NCBI GenBank assembly: GCA_947086895.1
Contig: CAMUAR010000033.1
Span: 1 to 39,510 of the forward strand
From: an uncultured Lachnospiraceae bacterium
GTDB lineage: Bacteria > Bacillota > Clostridia > Lachnospirales > Lachnospiraceae
Length of the DNA: 39,510 nt
Reading direction: 5' to 3'
Shown: piece after piece, positions 16,646-25,034 of the stretch
How the letters are laid out: each line of letters opens with the position of its first letter
Numbering within the stretch: the stretch's first letter is position 1
The notes under the pieces: model-generated
What the model was told of the DNA's origin: nothing
The model's database searches: none
What the model saw: only the letters and a program-made list of their open reading frames with translations
Program-made: the position numbers and the translations under genes

Positions 16646-17980
16646 ATGAAATCGATTGATATAAAAGGAAAAAATTATAAAATCATATTAATATATCTGT
16701 ATAAATTTATCTTAGATATATTATACATAAATGAGATTTCTGTAACTTATGCCTTCTATAAGTTTAAAGGTGAATTTCATATAGGGTGGTATTTGTATTC
16801 ATGGATTCTTGTTATTATATTTGCTTTGTGGCTGGTAAAACTAACAAATCAATATGGATGTAAGTTTTCGTTATTATTAACTTTTTCTCTATTTCTTTTA
16901 TCTTTTGTGCCATTTACTTCAATGTTATATGGTGGATATGATAATAAATATATTTTGTGTAATAGTGTGTATTGGTATATGTGGTTTCTATTTTTATCAA
17001 TTTTTCTTAAACTAACAATAAATAGAAGCATAACTATACCCATAATGAAATATACACATAAATTAACAATTGTAGCAGGACAAATAGTGTTTGTATCAAC
17101 TATTTTGATAATTTCGGCAGTTTTTACGCATTTTCGTTTTTCTTTTAATATGGATTTTGCATATGATTTTCGGGCAGACGCTGCTTCGAACTCGTTACCT
17201 ACAATTTCAGCATATTTATTTCAGTGGGCGCGTGTGTGTATTCCTATTTTTTTGAGTATGCATATAGTGAGGAAAAATTATATACGAGCAGCATTTCTTT
17301 TTATAATCCAGCTTTTAAATTTTGGATATGATGGTATGCGTCTTACTGTTTTAATTACTTTTGTGGCTATAGCAGTTCCTTTTATTTTTAATGAAAAAAA
17401 GACAAAAACAAAAATAATATTTCCCCTTATTACTTTGGCGTTGATTGCATTAATGATTTTATCTTTAATTGAACATTTATTTTTAAAATCTGGAGAAATT
17501 GACCGTGTTATAACATTTCGAACCTTTTTCTTACCAAATTTAATTGGGTCATGGTTTTTTGATTTTTTTACTAAGAATATACCAGAATATTTTGCTGCGA
17601 GCATTTTTAAATTTTTTGGGTTTGTAAGCCCCTATGCAGAATATGGGATAGATTATTTAATTAGCGGGTTATATTTTGGGGATTATTCTTGTAGGGGAAA
17701 TAATGGTTTAATAGCGGATGCAATGTGTAATTTAGGATATATTGGCATACTTATTATGCCATTTGTTATTAATATCTGGCTCTTTATTGTTGATAGAGTA
17801 TCTGGTCAATTGAATATTACAATAAAATTATTAGTAGCAATATATTTTGCGTACTGTTTTACAAATAATTTTTTTACTATTATTTTGATTACAAATGGTG
17901 GAATTATCGCGACGTTTATAATGAATGCTATGAACCATGTAGACGAAACCAAAACAATCAAATCAGATGCAAGAAAATAA
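16646..17980 (+). CDS. Wzy-like oligosaccharide repeat-unit polymerase, multispanning membrane protein
   Basis: A 444-residue, strongly hydrophobic protein with about ten to twelve predicted membrane spans and one larger outward loop around residues 165-200 (FAYDFRADAASNSLPT). This topology, the very AT-rich codon use and the position next to a flippase are typical of Wzy O-antigen/capsule polymerases, which have little sequence conservation. It would join repeat units on the outer face of the membrane. I cannot point to a specific conserved motif, so the call rests on topology and context. The base composition is lower in GC than the nucleotide-sugar genes, as is common for exchanged serotype-specific genes. 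Confidence 0.7.
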   Translation: MKSIDIKGKNYKIILIYLYKFILDILYINEISVTYAFYKFKGEFHIGWYLYSWILVIIFALWLVKLTNQYGCKFSLLLTFSLFLLSFVPFTSMLYGGYDNKYILCNSVYWYMWFLFLSIFLKLTINRSITIPIMKYTHKLTIVAGQIVFVSTILIISAVFTHFRFSFNMDFAYDFRADAASNSLPTISAYLFQWARVCIPIFLSMHIVRKNYIRAAFLFIIQLLNFGYDGMRLTVLITFVAIAVPFIFNEKKTKTKIIFPLITLALIALMILSLIEHLFLKSGEIDRVITFRTFFLPNLIGSWFFDFFTKNIPEYFAASIFKFFGFVSPYAEYGIDYLISGLYFGDYSCRGNNGLIADAMCNLGYIGILIMPFVINIWLFIVDRVSGQLNITIKLLVAIYFAYCFTNNFFTIILITNGGIIATFIMNAMNHVDETKTIKSDARK

Positions 17981-18141
17981 TAAGGAATTTATTATGTATT
18001 ATTTTAATACTATAATATATTTGTAAAATAATACAAATATAATTTTATATTAGTGTGCTGATTGATCGATGTACAGTTATTGTATTTATGTAATTTTGAA
18101 AATATAGTAATTAAAGTTTATAAAGAGGAAGGATAAACGGA

Positions 18142-19644
18142 GTGCAAGAAAAAAGGAATATTTTAAAAATGACATCATTAGTAATGATTGTAGTCATTGC
18201 AGCAAAGGCTTTAGGTCTAATCAAACAGATGGTTATTTCAGCAACATTTGGAACATCTTTGGAAACAGACATTATATTATTATCCCAAGATTTTATTTCA
18301 AATATACAATATATTCTTGCACAGATGATTTTAACAGCATTTACAGCTATATATATACATTTAAAAAATGAAAGGTTATCAACTGTAAATATTTTTATTC
18401 GAGATGTGATTAAATTATTTTTATTAATAGGTATTATTGCCATTGTTTTTTCGATTTGTCTAGCATCCGTTATTGCTAAAGTGATAGCACCTACATATAC
18501 AACAAAAAATTTATTGTTATTAACCAATTATCTTCGGATTTATGCTTTTACTCTAATTCCGTCAATTCTAATAGCAATTTTTGGGGCGCTTCTTAATGCG
18601 AATGATCGATATGTGGTCAATGAATCATCCACATTAATTCAAAATTTAATTATTATTGTAATAGTATTAATAGGAGGACATAGTGTAGGAATTAATGTTC
18701 TGATTTATTCAACATTTGCTTATAGTATTTTTAATATGATTTACTTAGGATTGATGTCAAAAAGATACTTTGGAAAAGTGATAATACCAAAAAAAAATAA
18801 GTGGTATCAATCAAAGAACATAAAATCTTTATTGAATATGTTAGGACCTTTGCTGATAGGTTATTCTATGATTTTTGTGAATGAACAAATTGATAAAATG
18901 CTGGTTTCTGGAATGAAAGAAGGTACTGTGACAGCTTTAAGTTATGGTTCAAGCTTATCGAATTTAGTTACAACATTATTAGTGTCTGTTTGTACTATAT
19001 TTTTTACTAGGATTACTACTTATATTGCGACAAAAGATAATAAAATAATAAATTCTATGTTGTGTAATTCTGTTGGTATGATATTAACAGTTTTAATTCC
19101 CGTTAGTATTATAACAGTTGTACTTGCGGAAGATATTGTTTCGATTGTTTTTTTAAGAGGTGCGTTTAATTATGAATCTGTTAAGATGACAGCAGCAGCA
19201 TTGATGGGGTATGGGTTTTGTTTTTTACCATTTGCAGTGAAGAATATTTTTAGTAGATTTCAATATGGGAATGAAACTACGAAATGGCCTATGATAGTAA
19301 GTTTGATCGGAATTTTCATCAATATTGTTTTAAGCATAATTTTAAGCAGTTTTTTAGGGGTTTTTGGTATAACTTTAGCAACCAGTATATCGGAAGTGGT
19401 TAGCGCAGTTTTAATTGTTTTTATTACAATAAGAAATTATTCGTCATTATCCCTGCATTCTTTAAAAAACTATATATTTTGTTGGATTGGTGGTGGAGCG
19501 GCGTGTTTATTTCTTTGTATTATATGTAAGAATTATCTTCGTGTTTCATATTCTATTATAAAGGTTGGAATTACTGCGATGATATCTTTCATAGTTTATT
19601 GCTTGATAGTATTCCCTAAAATCAAAACAATATTGAAAAAATAA
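18142..19644 (+). CDS. MurJ/MviN-family lipid-linked oligosaccharide flippase (Wzx-like role)
   Basis: A 500-residue MOP-superfamily exporter with about 13-14 hydrophobic spans. It starts MTSLVMIVVIAAKALGLIK after a short cytosolic head, and later has FVNEQIDKMLVSGM, RGAFNYESVKMTAAALMGY and FGITLATSISEVV, all of MurJ type. In this locus it most likely flips the undecaprenyl-linked repeat unit, although a MurJ sequence can also be a lipid II flippase. A GTG start at 18142 is used, with GAGGAAGGAT at 18124-18133. Very AT-rich; A9 at 18789-18797 lies in the coding sequence. Confidence 0.82.
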   Translation: MQEKRNILKMTSLVMIVVIAAKALGLIKQMVISATFGTSLETDIILLSQDFISNIQYILAQMILTAFTAIYIHLKNERLSTVNIFIRDVIKLFLLIGIIAIVFSICLASVIAKVIAPTYTTKNLLLLTNYLRIYAFTLIPSILIAIFGALLNANDRYVVNESSTLIQNLIIIVIVLIGGHSVGINVLIYSTFAYSIFNMIYLGLMSKRYFGKVIIPKKNKWYQSKNIKSLLNMLGPLLIGYSMIFVNEQIDKMLVSGMKEGTVTALSYGSSLSNLVTTLLVSVCTIFFTRITTYIATKDNKIINSMLCNSVGMILTVLIPVSIITVVLAEDIVSIVFLRGAFNYESVKMTAAALMGYGFCFLPFAVKNIFSRFQYGNETTKWPMIVSLIGIFINIVLSIILSSFLGVFGITLATSISEVVSAVLIVFITIRNYSSLSLHSLKNYIFCWIGGGAACLFLCIICKNYLRVSYSIIKVGITAMISFIVYCLIVFPKIKTILKK

Positions 19645-19746
19645 AATATTTTTTGTATTGATAAGAAATATAAAAATTTATTTATAAATAATATTAAATA
19701 TAAATTTATTGTGTAAAATAAATGATTATTTTTTGGAGGATTTAGT

Positions 19747-20637
19747 ATGAATATAAAAGGCATCATACTTGCGGGAGGTACAGGAACTAGACTGTATCCC
19801 TTGACTAAAGTTACATCAAAACAGCTGCTTCCAATATATGATAAACCGATGATCTATTATCCTCTTAGTACTCTTATGCTGGCAGGAATTAAAGATATAT
19901 TGATAATTTCTACTCCAGAAGATCTGTCTAATTTTAAACAGTTGTTGGGAGATGGAAGCCAGTTTGGTATCCATCTTTCCTATAAAGTTCAACCAAAACC
20001 AGAAGGTTTAGCACAGGCTTTTATTATAGGTGAGGAATTTATTGGAGCAGATTGCTGTGCTATGGTGCTTGGCGACAATATATTTTACGGAGGAGGACTA
20101 TCTTCTTTTCTAGGAATTGCAGTTGAAAATGCAAAAGCGGGGGATGCAACAATTTTTGGGTATTATGTAAATGATCCTGAGCGGTTTGGAATTATGGAGT
20201 TTGATGAGAAATGGAACGTTCTATCTGTTGAAGAAAAGCCTCTTAAGCCAAAAAGCAATTATTGCATTACAGGTCTTTATTTTTATCCTTCTGGTGTAGC
20301 AAAAAAAGCAAAAAAAGTAAAGCCTTCTGCCAGAGAAGAACTTGAGATTACATCACTTAATGCCATGTATTTACAAGAAAAACATTTAAAAGCACAAATT
20401 CTTGGGCGAGGCTTTGCTTGGCTGGACACAGGAACGATGGACAGTCTTGTAGAGGCTACAACATTTGTACAGATTACGGAAAAAAGACAAGGTGTAAAAA
20501 TCTCAGCACCAGAGGAAATAGCGTTCCGCAAAGGCTGGATTACAAGGGAAAGATTATTGGAATCTGCTAATTTATATGGGAAATCTCCATATGGCACACA
20601 TTTAAAAAATGTAGCCAATGGATCAATGAAGTATTGA
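19747..20637 (+). CDS. rfbA: glucose-1-phosphate thymidylyltransferase
   Basis: Makes dTDP-glucose from glucose-1-phosphate and dTTP. The 296-residue protein is full length with [49 protein letters not shown] and [15 protein letters not shown], diagnostic for RmlA/RfbA. GGAGGATTTAGT precedes ATG 19747. It would feed the FdtA/aminotransferase branch (dTDP-3-amino-3,6-dideoxyhexose) through an RmlB dehydratase, which is not encoded in this window and must lie elsewhere if the pathway works. wecB follows 13 bp downstream. Confidence 0.96.
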   Translation: MNIKGIILAGGTGTRLYPLTKVTSKQLLPIYDKPMIYYPLSTLMLAGIKDILIISTPEDLSNFKQLLGDGSQFGIHLSYKVQPKPEGLAQAFIIGEEFIGADCCAMVLGDNIFYGGGLSSFLGIAVENAKAGDATIFGYYVNDPERFGIMEFDEKWNVLSVEEKPLKPKSNYCITGLYFYPSGVAKKAKKVKPSAREELEITSLNAMYLQEKHLKAQILGRGFAWLDTGTMDSLVEATTFVQITEKRQGVKISAPEEIAFRKGWITRERLLESANLYGKSPYGTHLKNVANGSMKY

Positions 20638-20650
20638 GGAGCGAGAAAAT

Positions 20651-21784
20651 ATGTTCAATCAACCAAAAAAGAAGATTATGTGTGTGTTTGGTACTAGACC
20701 AGAAGCAATAAAAATGTGTCCATTAGTAAATGAAATGAAACACCGTGAGAACCTTGAAGTTATTGTTTGTGTAACAGCTCAGCACAGACAGATGCTAGAT
20801 CAGGTACTTAGCACATTCAATATTTGCCCTGATTATGATCTTAACGTTATGAAGGATAGACAAAACCTGTTTGACATTACAACAAATATTTTAAATGGTA
20901 TAAAAGAAATCTTGGAGAAAGAACAGCCCAATATTGTTCTTGTTCATGGTGACACATCCACAACCTTTGTCACAACTCTTGCGTGTTTTTATCTTCAGAT
21001 TCCAGTTGGTCATGTTGAGGCGGGGCTTCGCACTTATAATCTCTATAGTCCTTACCCAGAAGAGTTTAACAGGCAAGCAGTAGGGATTGTTTCACAGTAT
21101 AACTTTGCACCGACCCAACTTGCAGCAGAACATCTTAAAGCGGAAGGCAAAAAACCAGATACCATATATATTACAGGAAATACTGTGATTGATGCTATGC
21201 AACATACCGTTAAAGAGGATTATACTCATCCAGAGCTTGATTGGGTTGGCGATAGTAAGCTGATATTTATTACAGCACATAGACGGGAAAACTTAGGAAT
21301 TCCTATGCACCATATGTTTCGGGCAATTCGTAAAGTTCTTGATGAGCATTCGGAGTGTAAAGCTGTGTATCCGATTCATATGAATCCAGCGGTCAGAGAG
21401 GCAGCAAATCAGGAACTTGGCGGTTGTGACCGCATACATTTAATCGAGCCGATCGAAGTCTTTGACTGCCACAACTTTGAAGCGCGCAGTTTCCTCTGCC
21501 TTACCGATTCTGGCGGAATTCAGGAGGAATGCCCTAGTTATGGAGTTCCTGTACTTGTTATGCGTGATACAACAGAACGTCCAGAAGGGGTGGAAGCAGG
21601 AACCCTTCGTCTTGTTGGTACAGAGGAAGAAACGATCTATAAAGCATTTACAGAACTTCTGACAAATAAAGAAGAGTATCAAAAGATGTCAACTGCCTGC
21701 AATCCTTACGGTGACGGACATGCATGTGAACGCATTGCTGATATATTGGAAAAGGGAAAGTATGAACCTTGGGCAGTGAAATAA
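20651..21784 (+). CDS. wecB: UDP-N-acetylglucosamine 2-epimerase (non-hydrolysing)
   Basis: Interconverts UDP-GlcNAc and UDP-ManNAc. The 377-residue product has CVFGTRPEAIKMCPL, VHGDTSTTF, GHVEAGLRT, FITAHRRENLG, PIHMNPAVRE and TDSGGIQEECPSYGVP followed by RDTTERPEGVEAGT, the complete conserved set of bacterial WecB/MnaA. The start has a GAGGAGCGAG ribosome site overlapping the end of rfbA. It supplies ManNAc for the surface polysaccharide or for wall teichoic acid linkage units. It is the last recognisable gene of the polysaccharide locus. Confidence 0.95.
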   Translation: MFNQPKKKIMCVFGTRPEAIKMCPLVNEMKHRENLEVIVCVTAQHRQMLDQVLSTFNICPDYDLNVMKDRQNLFDITTNILNGIKEILEKEQPNIVLVHGDTSTTFVTTLACFYLQIPVGHVEAGLRTYNLYSPYPEEFNRQAVGIVSQYNFAPTQLAAEHLKAEGKKPDTIYITGNTVIDAMQHTVKEDYTHPELDWVGDSKLIFITAHRRENLGIPMHHMFRAIRKVLDEHSECKAVYPIHMNPAVREAANQELGGCDRIHLIEPIEVFDCHNFEARSFLCLTDSGGIQEECPSYGVPVLVMRDTTERPEGVEAGTLRLVGTEEETIYKAFTELLTNKEEYQKMSTACNPYGDGHACERIADILEKGKYEPWAVK

Positions 21785-21981
21785 AAGCGGGAATTAAATC
21801 TACAACAAGAACCACAGCAAATTAAGAAGAAATTATTATCTAATATGATTGTTTAAAGGTTAATAGAAAGCTATCCACTTGACCTAGTTATAAATTTTAT
21901 GTTATTATTTCTTGTGTTAATTGCAATGTATTCGTTGTGAATTATATGTATAAGGTGGAAATTTTATGGGGGATAAAGTGG

Positions 21982-22476
21982 ATGGATACAGAAAAAAGCG
22001 AAGGAGCAGAGCGAACAGAAAGATGGACAAAGGAACAGAAAGAGATTATAAAGTATACAGATTCGAAAGAAGAAGCTATTGATGAGTTAAAATCTGCAGG
22101 GGACGATTGGTCGGAGAAGCTGTGGAAGTGTATTATTGCATTTGAGAATAATACCTTTACAACATCCGGTCGCGGCAATAGACCTGGTATTATGTTTACA
22201 TACACAGTGACAAAAGCGGTTGGTGCAAGCGGCAGGCACTATGATGGCACAGCGATTCCCGGATATGGAAATGAAATAAGGATTGAAGGAAAGACAAAAA
22301 GTATCAGTCGGTCTACGGTTGAACTGGGTTATAAGAGGGTACAGGAGATGGGCGGGATTGTCAAGGGACCTCGTTCGCTTGAAATTCCCGGAGCAGGCAG
22401 TTATCTGTACAGTTTATTTTTAAGGTTTGGGATGATAAAGAAATTCGCTTGTGATTATGATGGCGAAAGTTTGTAA
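21982..22476 (+). CDS. conserved-looking hypothetical protein, function unknown
   Basis: About 164 residues from ATG 21982 (after GGGGGATAAAG); the frame stays open to a possible GTG at 21937, so the start is uncertain. A hydrophilic acidic N-terminal region (EKSEGAERTERWTKEQKE) is followed by a compact domain with KCIIAFENNTFTTSGRG, FTYTVT and GNEIRIEGKTKSISRSTVEL, and ends GPRSLEIPGAGSYLYSLFLR. The SRSTVELGYKRVQEM helix looks like a DNA-contacting segment, but I do not recognise the family. No signal peptide or membrane span is seen. It stands alone between the polysaccharide locus and a terminator. Confidence 0.6.
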   Translation: MDTEKSEGAERTERWTKEQKEIIKYTDSKEEAIDELKSAGDDWSEKLWKCIIAFENNTFTTSGRGNRPGIMFTYTVTKAVGASGRHYDGTAIPGYGNEIRIEGKTKSISRSTVELGYKRVQEMGGIVKGPRSLEIPGAGSYLYSLFLRFGMIKKFACDYDGESL

Positions 22477-22585
22477 ATGTGTGCGGCTTTTGCAAAAAAT
22501 CCTGTATGGGTGCTGATATAGCAAAAAATAACTTATAAAAAACTACAAGTATATAAATTTAATTTTGAAAAGATTATGAAAAAAG

Positions 22586-22613
22586 CAGAATGTCTTGACA
22601 TTCTGTTTTTTTT
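22586..22613 (+). terminator. Rho-independent terminator overlapping the marR promoter
   Basis: Perfect 9-bp inverted repeat CAGAATGTC (22586-22594) and GACATTCTG (22597-22605), followed by eight T. Ends transcription from the unknown gene. The -35 box TTGACA at 22595-22600 lies inside the loop and right arm. Confidence 0.85.
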
Positions 22614-22623
22614 GCCATATAAT
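22595..22623 (+). promoter_or_regulatory. consensus sigma-A promoter for marR-ABC operon
   Basis: TTGACA at 22595-22600, a 17-bp spacer and TATAAT at 22618-22623: a perfect consensus. A short palindrome CTAA-TAG-TTAG at 22631-22641 lies at the expected start site and is a candidate operator for the MarR protein. Confidence 0.85.
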
Positions 22624-22731
22624 AAGCAAGCTAATAGTTAGATGGTTAATTAAAAACACAGCGATTATTTCAGCTTTATTTTTAATTAGTTTTATAATTT
22701 TCCAACGGAAACAAAGAAAGGAACAAAACGT

Positions 22732-23181
22732 ATGGAGGAAGGAGAAAAACTGAAAAAGCAGGTGGTTCACAATCTGCTGACGGTGGCGCGGATGCACCGA
22801 AAGAATGTGGAGAATGCGTTTGCAGATAAAGTTCCCTGCGGAAGCCAGCACCGACTGCTGATGGATATTGCAAAAATGTTAGGTCCCAAGCGGCAGGTGA
22901 TACTTTCTCAGACAGAGATTGCAAAAAGAATGGAAGTCACTCCTGCAACGGTCGCCTCAGCTTTAAAAAAACTGGAAAAAGGCGGATATATTCGAAGGAT
23001 GATAAATCAGGAGGACAATCGGTACAATCGTGTAGAAATCACGCAGAAAGGCGAGCAGGTGATCGAGGAGAGCATTCAGATTTTTAATGAACTGGATCAG
23101 CAGATGCTCGGCGGATTGACGGAGGAAGAACTTAATGTGTTAAATGGATATCTGCTTCGTATAAAACAGACAGGAAAGTAA
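22732..23181 (+). CDS. MarR-family transcriptional regulator
   Basis: A 149-residue winged-helix regulator. QTEIAKRMEVTPATVASALKKLEKGGYIRR (residues about 61-90) is the recognition helix region and DNRYNRVEITQKG the wing. It is the first gene of a MarR-ABC-ABC arrangement common in Firmicutes, where the regulator represses the exporter and its own gene until a ligand binds (family knowledge). The AAAGAAAGGAAC ribosome site precedes ATG 22732. A palindrome at 22631-22641 beside the promoter could be its operator. The inducer is unknown. Confidence 0.9.
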   Translation: MEEGEKLKKQVVHNLLTVARMHRKNVENAFADKVPCGSQHRLLMDIAKMLGPKRQVILSQTEIAKRMEVTPATVASALKKLEKGGYIRRMINQEDNRYNRVEITQKGEQVIEESIQIFNELDQQMLGGLTEEELNVLNGYLLRIKQTGK

Positions 23182-23241
23182 TTGCCTGAATTGAATTTTC
23201 AAAGTATGTATGCTGGGAGTTAAAAAAGTTAAAGTTTTACT

Positions 23242-23297
23242 GCAAAAGTTCCCTTAATTAAAATGCCGTGTGCGCGGCGGAATGGAGGAAAAAAATG
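23242..23297 (+). repeat. hairpin + Shine-Dalgarno leader repeat, copy C
   Basis: GCAAAAGTTCCCTTAATTAAA, then ATGCCGTGTGCGCGGCGGAATG and GGAGGAAAA ending at the ATG of the first ABC gene. Very close to copy A over its full length although the downstream genes are unrelated. Confidence 0.75.
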
Positions 23298-25034
23298 AAG
23301 GGCTATTTCAAGTATATCAAGCCGTATCTGCTGTACTTTATCGTCGGTCCGATTTTGATGCTGACGGAAGTGGCAGGCGAAGTATTTTTGCCGAAATTTA
23401 TGCAGATGTCGATTGATAATGGAATTAAGGCTGAGCCACAAAGTACAGGTTATGTGCTTGCGATGGGCGGACTGATGATACTGACGGCGTTTATTATGAT
23501 GGCAGGAGGCGTCGGAGGAAATTTCTTTGCGGTCAAGGCATCCGCAAATTTCGCGGCCGACCTGCGAAAAGATGTCTATGGAAAAGTGCAGGAGTTTTCT
23601 TTTAAAAATATTGATACATTCAGTACAGGCTCGCTTGTAACCCGACTGACAAACGATATTACCCAGCTGCAAAATATGCTTCGCATGTGTCTTGTCATGC
23701 TGCTTCGGGCGCCTGGAATGCTGATCGGCGGAATTATTATGGCGTTTTCTTACAACGCTGGGCTTGCGTGGATTATTATTGCGATTATTCCGCTGCTTGG
23801 GATTGTCGTCGGAGTTATGATTAAAATTGCGTTTCCAAGGTTTGGAATTATGCAGGAAAAGATAGATAAACTGAATTCTACAGTTCAGGAAAGTTTGACC
23901 AATGTAAGAGTAATCAAGTCGTTTGTCCGCAGAGATTTTGAAGAGCAGCGGTTTGGAAATGCAAATATGGATTTAAAGCAGAACAGTATGGCAGCGATGA
24001 AAATTATGATTTTGACCATGCCGTTTATGACATTGCTTATGAATGTAGCAACACTGCTTGTTGTCGGCGTTGCAGGACGCCAGATTGTGGTGGGCAAAAT
24101 GACAATAGGAACGCTCAGTGCATTCACTACCTATATTGTACAGATTTTGATGTCATTTATGATGCTTGCAATGATTATTTTACAATCCTCGCGCGCACTT
24201 GCCTCATCCAGACGTATCCGTGAAGTACTTGATACAAATATTGATTTGGATGATAAGAACGCGGCAAAAAAGAACGCTGTCGTTACGGACGGAAAGATAG
24301 AATTTCGCAATGTATCTTTTAAATACTATCTTGACCGCGCAGAAACCGTGTTGGAACATATCAATTTTTCCGTGGAACCAGGTGAGACCGTCGGCATTAT
24401 TGGCTCGACAGGTTCCGGCAAGACAAGTCTTGTCCAGCTGATTCCAAGATTGTACGATGCGACAGAAGGAGAGGTTCTTATCGATGGGATCAATGTGAAG
24501 GATTATTCTTTAAAGCATCTGCGCGATGGGGTTGGAATGGTGCTTCAGAAAAATGTTTTATTTTCCGGGACAATTGAAGAAAATTTAAAGTGGGGAGATG
24601 AAGCAGCCTCCGAGGAAGAAGTCAGAGCGGCGGCGGAAGCAGCGCAGGCAGATTTGTTTGTCCGCTCGTTTACGGACGGTTATCAGACCGAACTTGGGCA
24701 GGGCGGCGTCAATGTTTCCGGCGGACAGAAGCAGAGGCTCTGTATTGCAAGAGCACTGTTAAAAAAGCCGAAGATTCTTATTTTGGACGATTCAACCAGC
24801 GCGGTAGATACAGCGACGGAAGCAAAAATTCGTGAAAGTTTTTCCGGCAGCTTAAAAGATACAACAAAACTGATTATTGCACAGCGAATCACCTCCGTAG
24901 TCGAGGCAGATAAAATTATTGTGCTTGACGACGGAAAAATTGTCGGTATCGGCAGACACGAAGAATTGATGGAGAGCTGTACGGCATACCAGGAAATCTA
25001 TTATTCCCAGAAGGATAAGGAGGGAGTTGCATGA
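23295..25034 (+). CDS. ABC exporter half-transporter, degenerate-site subunit of a heterodimer
   Basis: A 579-residue protein with six membrane spans in the first 320 residues and a nucleotide-binding domain after about 335. Walker A GSTGSGKTS lies near residue 374 and the signature VSGGQKQR near 474. Walker B is ILILDDSTS, with Asp where the catalytic Glu normally sits, and the switch motif is AQRIT, with Gln instead of His. These are the marks of the non-catalytic partner in heterodimeric exporters such as TM287/288 and LmrCD. It overlaps the next ABC gene by 4 bp, so a 1:1 complex is likely. Probable multidrug or lipid exporter controlled by the upstream MarR. Confidence 0.92.
   Translation: MKGYFKYIKPYLLYFIVGPILMLTEVAGEVFLPKFMQMSIDNGIKAEPQSTGYVLAMGGLMILTAFIMMAGGVGGNFFAVKASANFAADLRKDVYGKVQEFSFKNIDTFSTGSLVTRLTNDITQLQNMLRMCLVMLLRAPGMLIGGIIMAFSYNAGLAWIIIAIIPLLGIVVGVMIKIAFPRFGIMQEKIDKLNSTVQESLTNVRVIKSFVRRDFEEQRFGNANMDLKQNSMAAMKIMILTMPFMTLLMNVATLLVVGVAGRQIVVGKMTIGTLSAFTTYIVQILMSFMMLAMIILQSSRALASSRRIREVLDTNIDLDDKNAAKKNAVVTDGKIEFRNVSFKYYLDRAETVLEHINFSVEPGETVGIIGSTGSGKTSLVQLIPRLYDATEGEVLIDGINVKDYSLKHLRDGVGMVLQKNVLFSGTIEENLKWGDEAASEEEVRAAAEAAQADLFVRSFTDGYQTELGQGGVNVSGGQKQRLCIARALLKKPKILILDDSTSAVDTATEAKIRESFSGSLKDTTKLIIAQRITSVVEADKIIVLDDGKIVGIGRHEELMESCTAYQEIYYSQKDKEGVA

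Noticed and set aside
18789..18797. A9 tract in the flippase gene, and T8 at 12304-12311 in rfbG, as further phase-variation switches
   Set aside because: A and T runs of this length are expected in such AT-rich genes; both are in frame and nothing singles them out.
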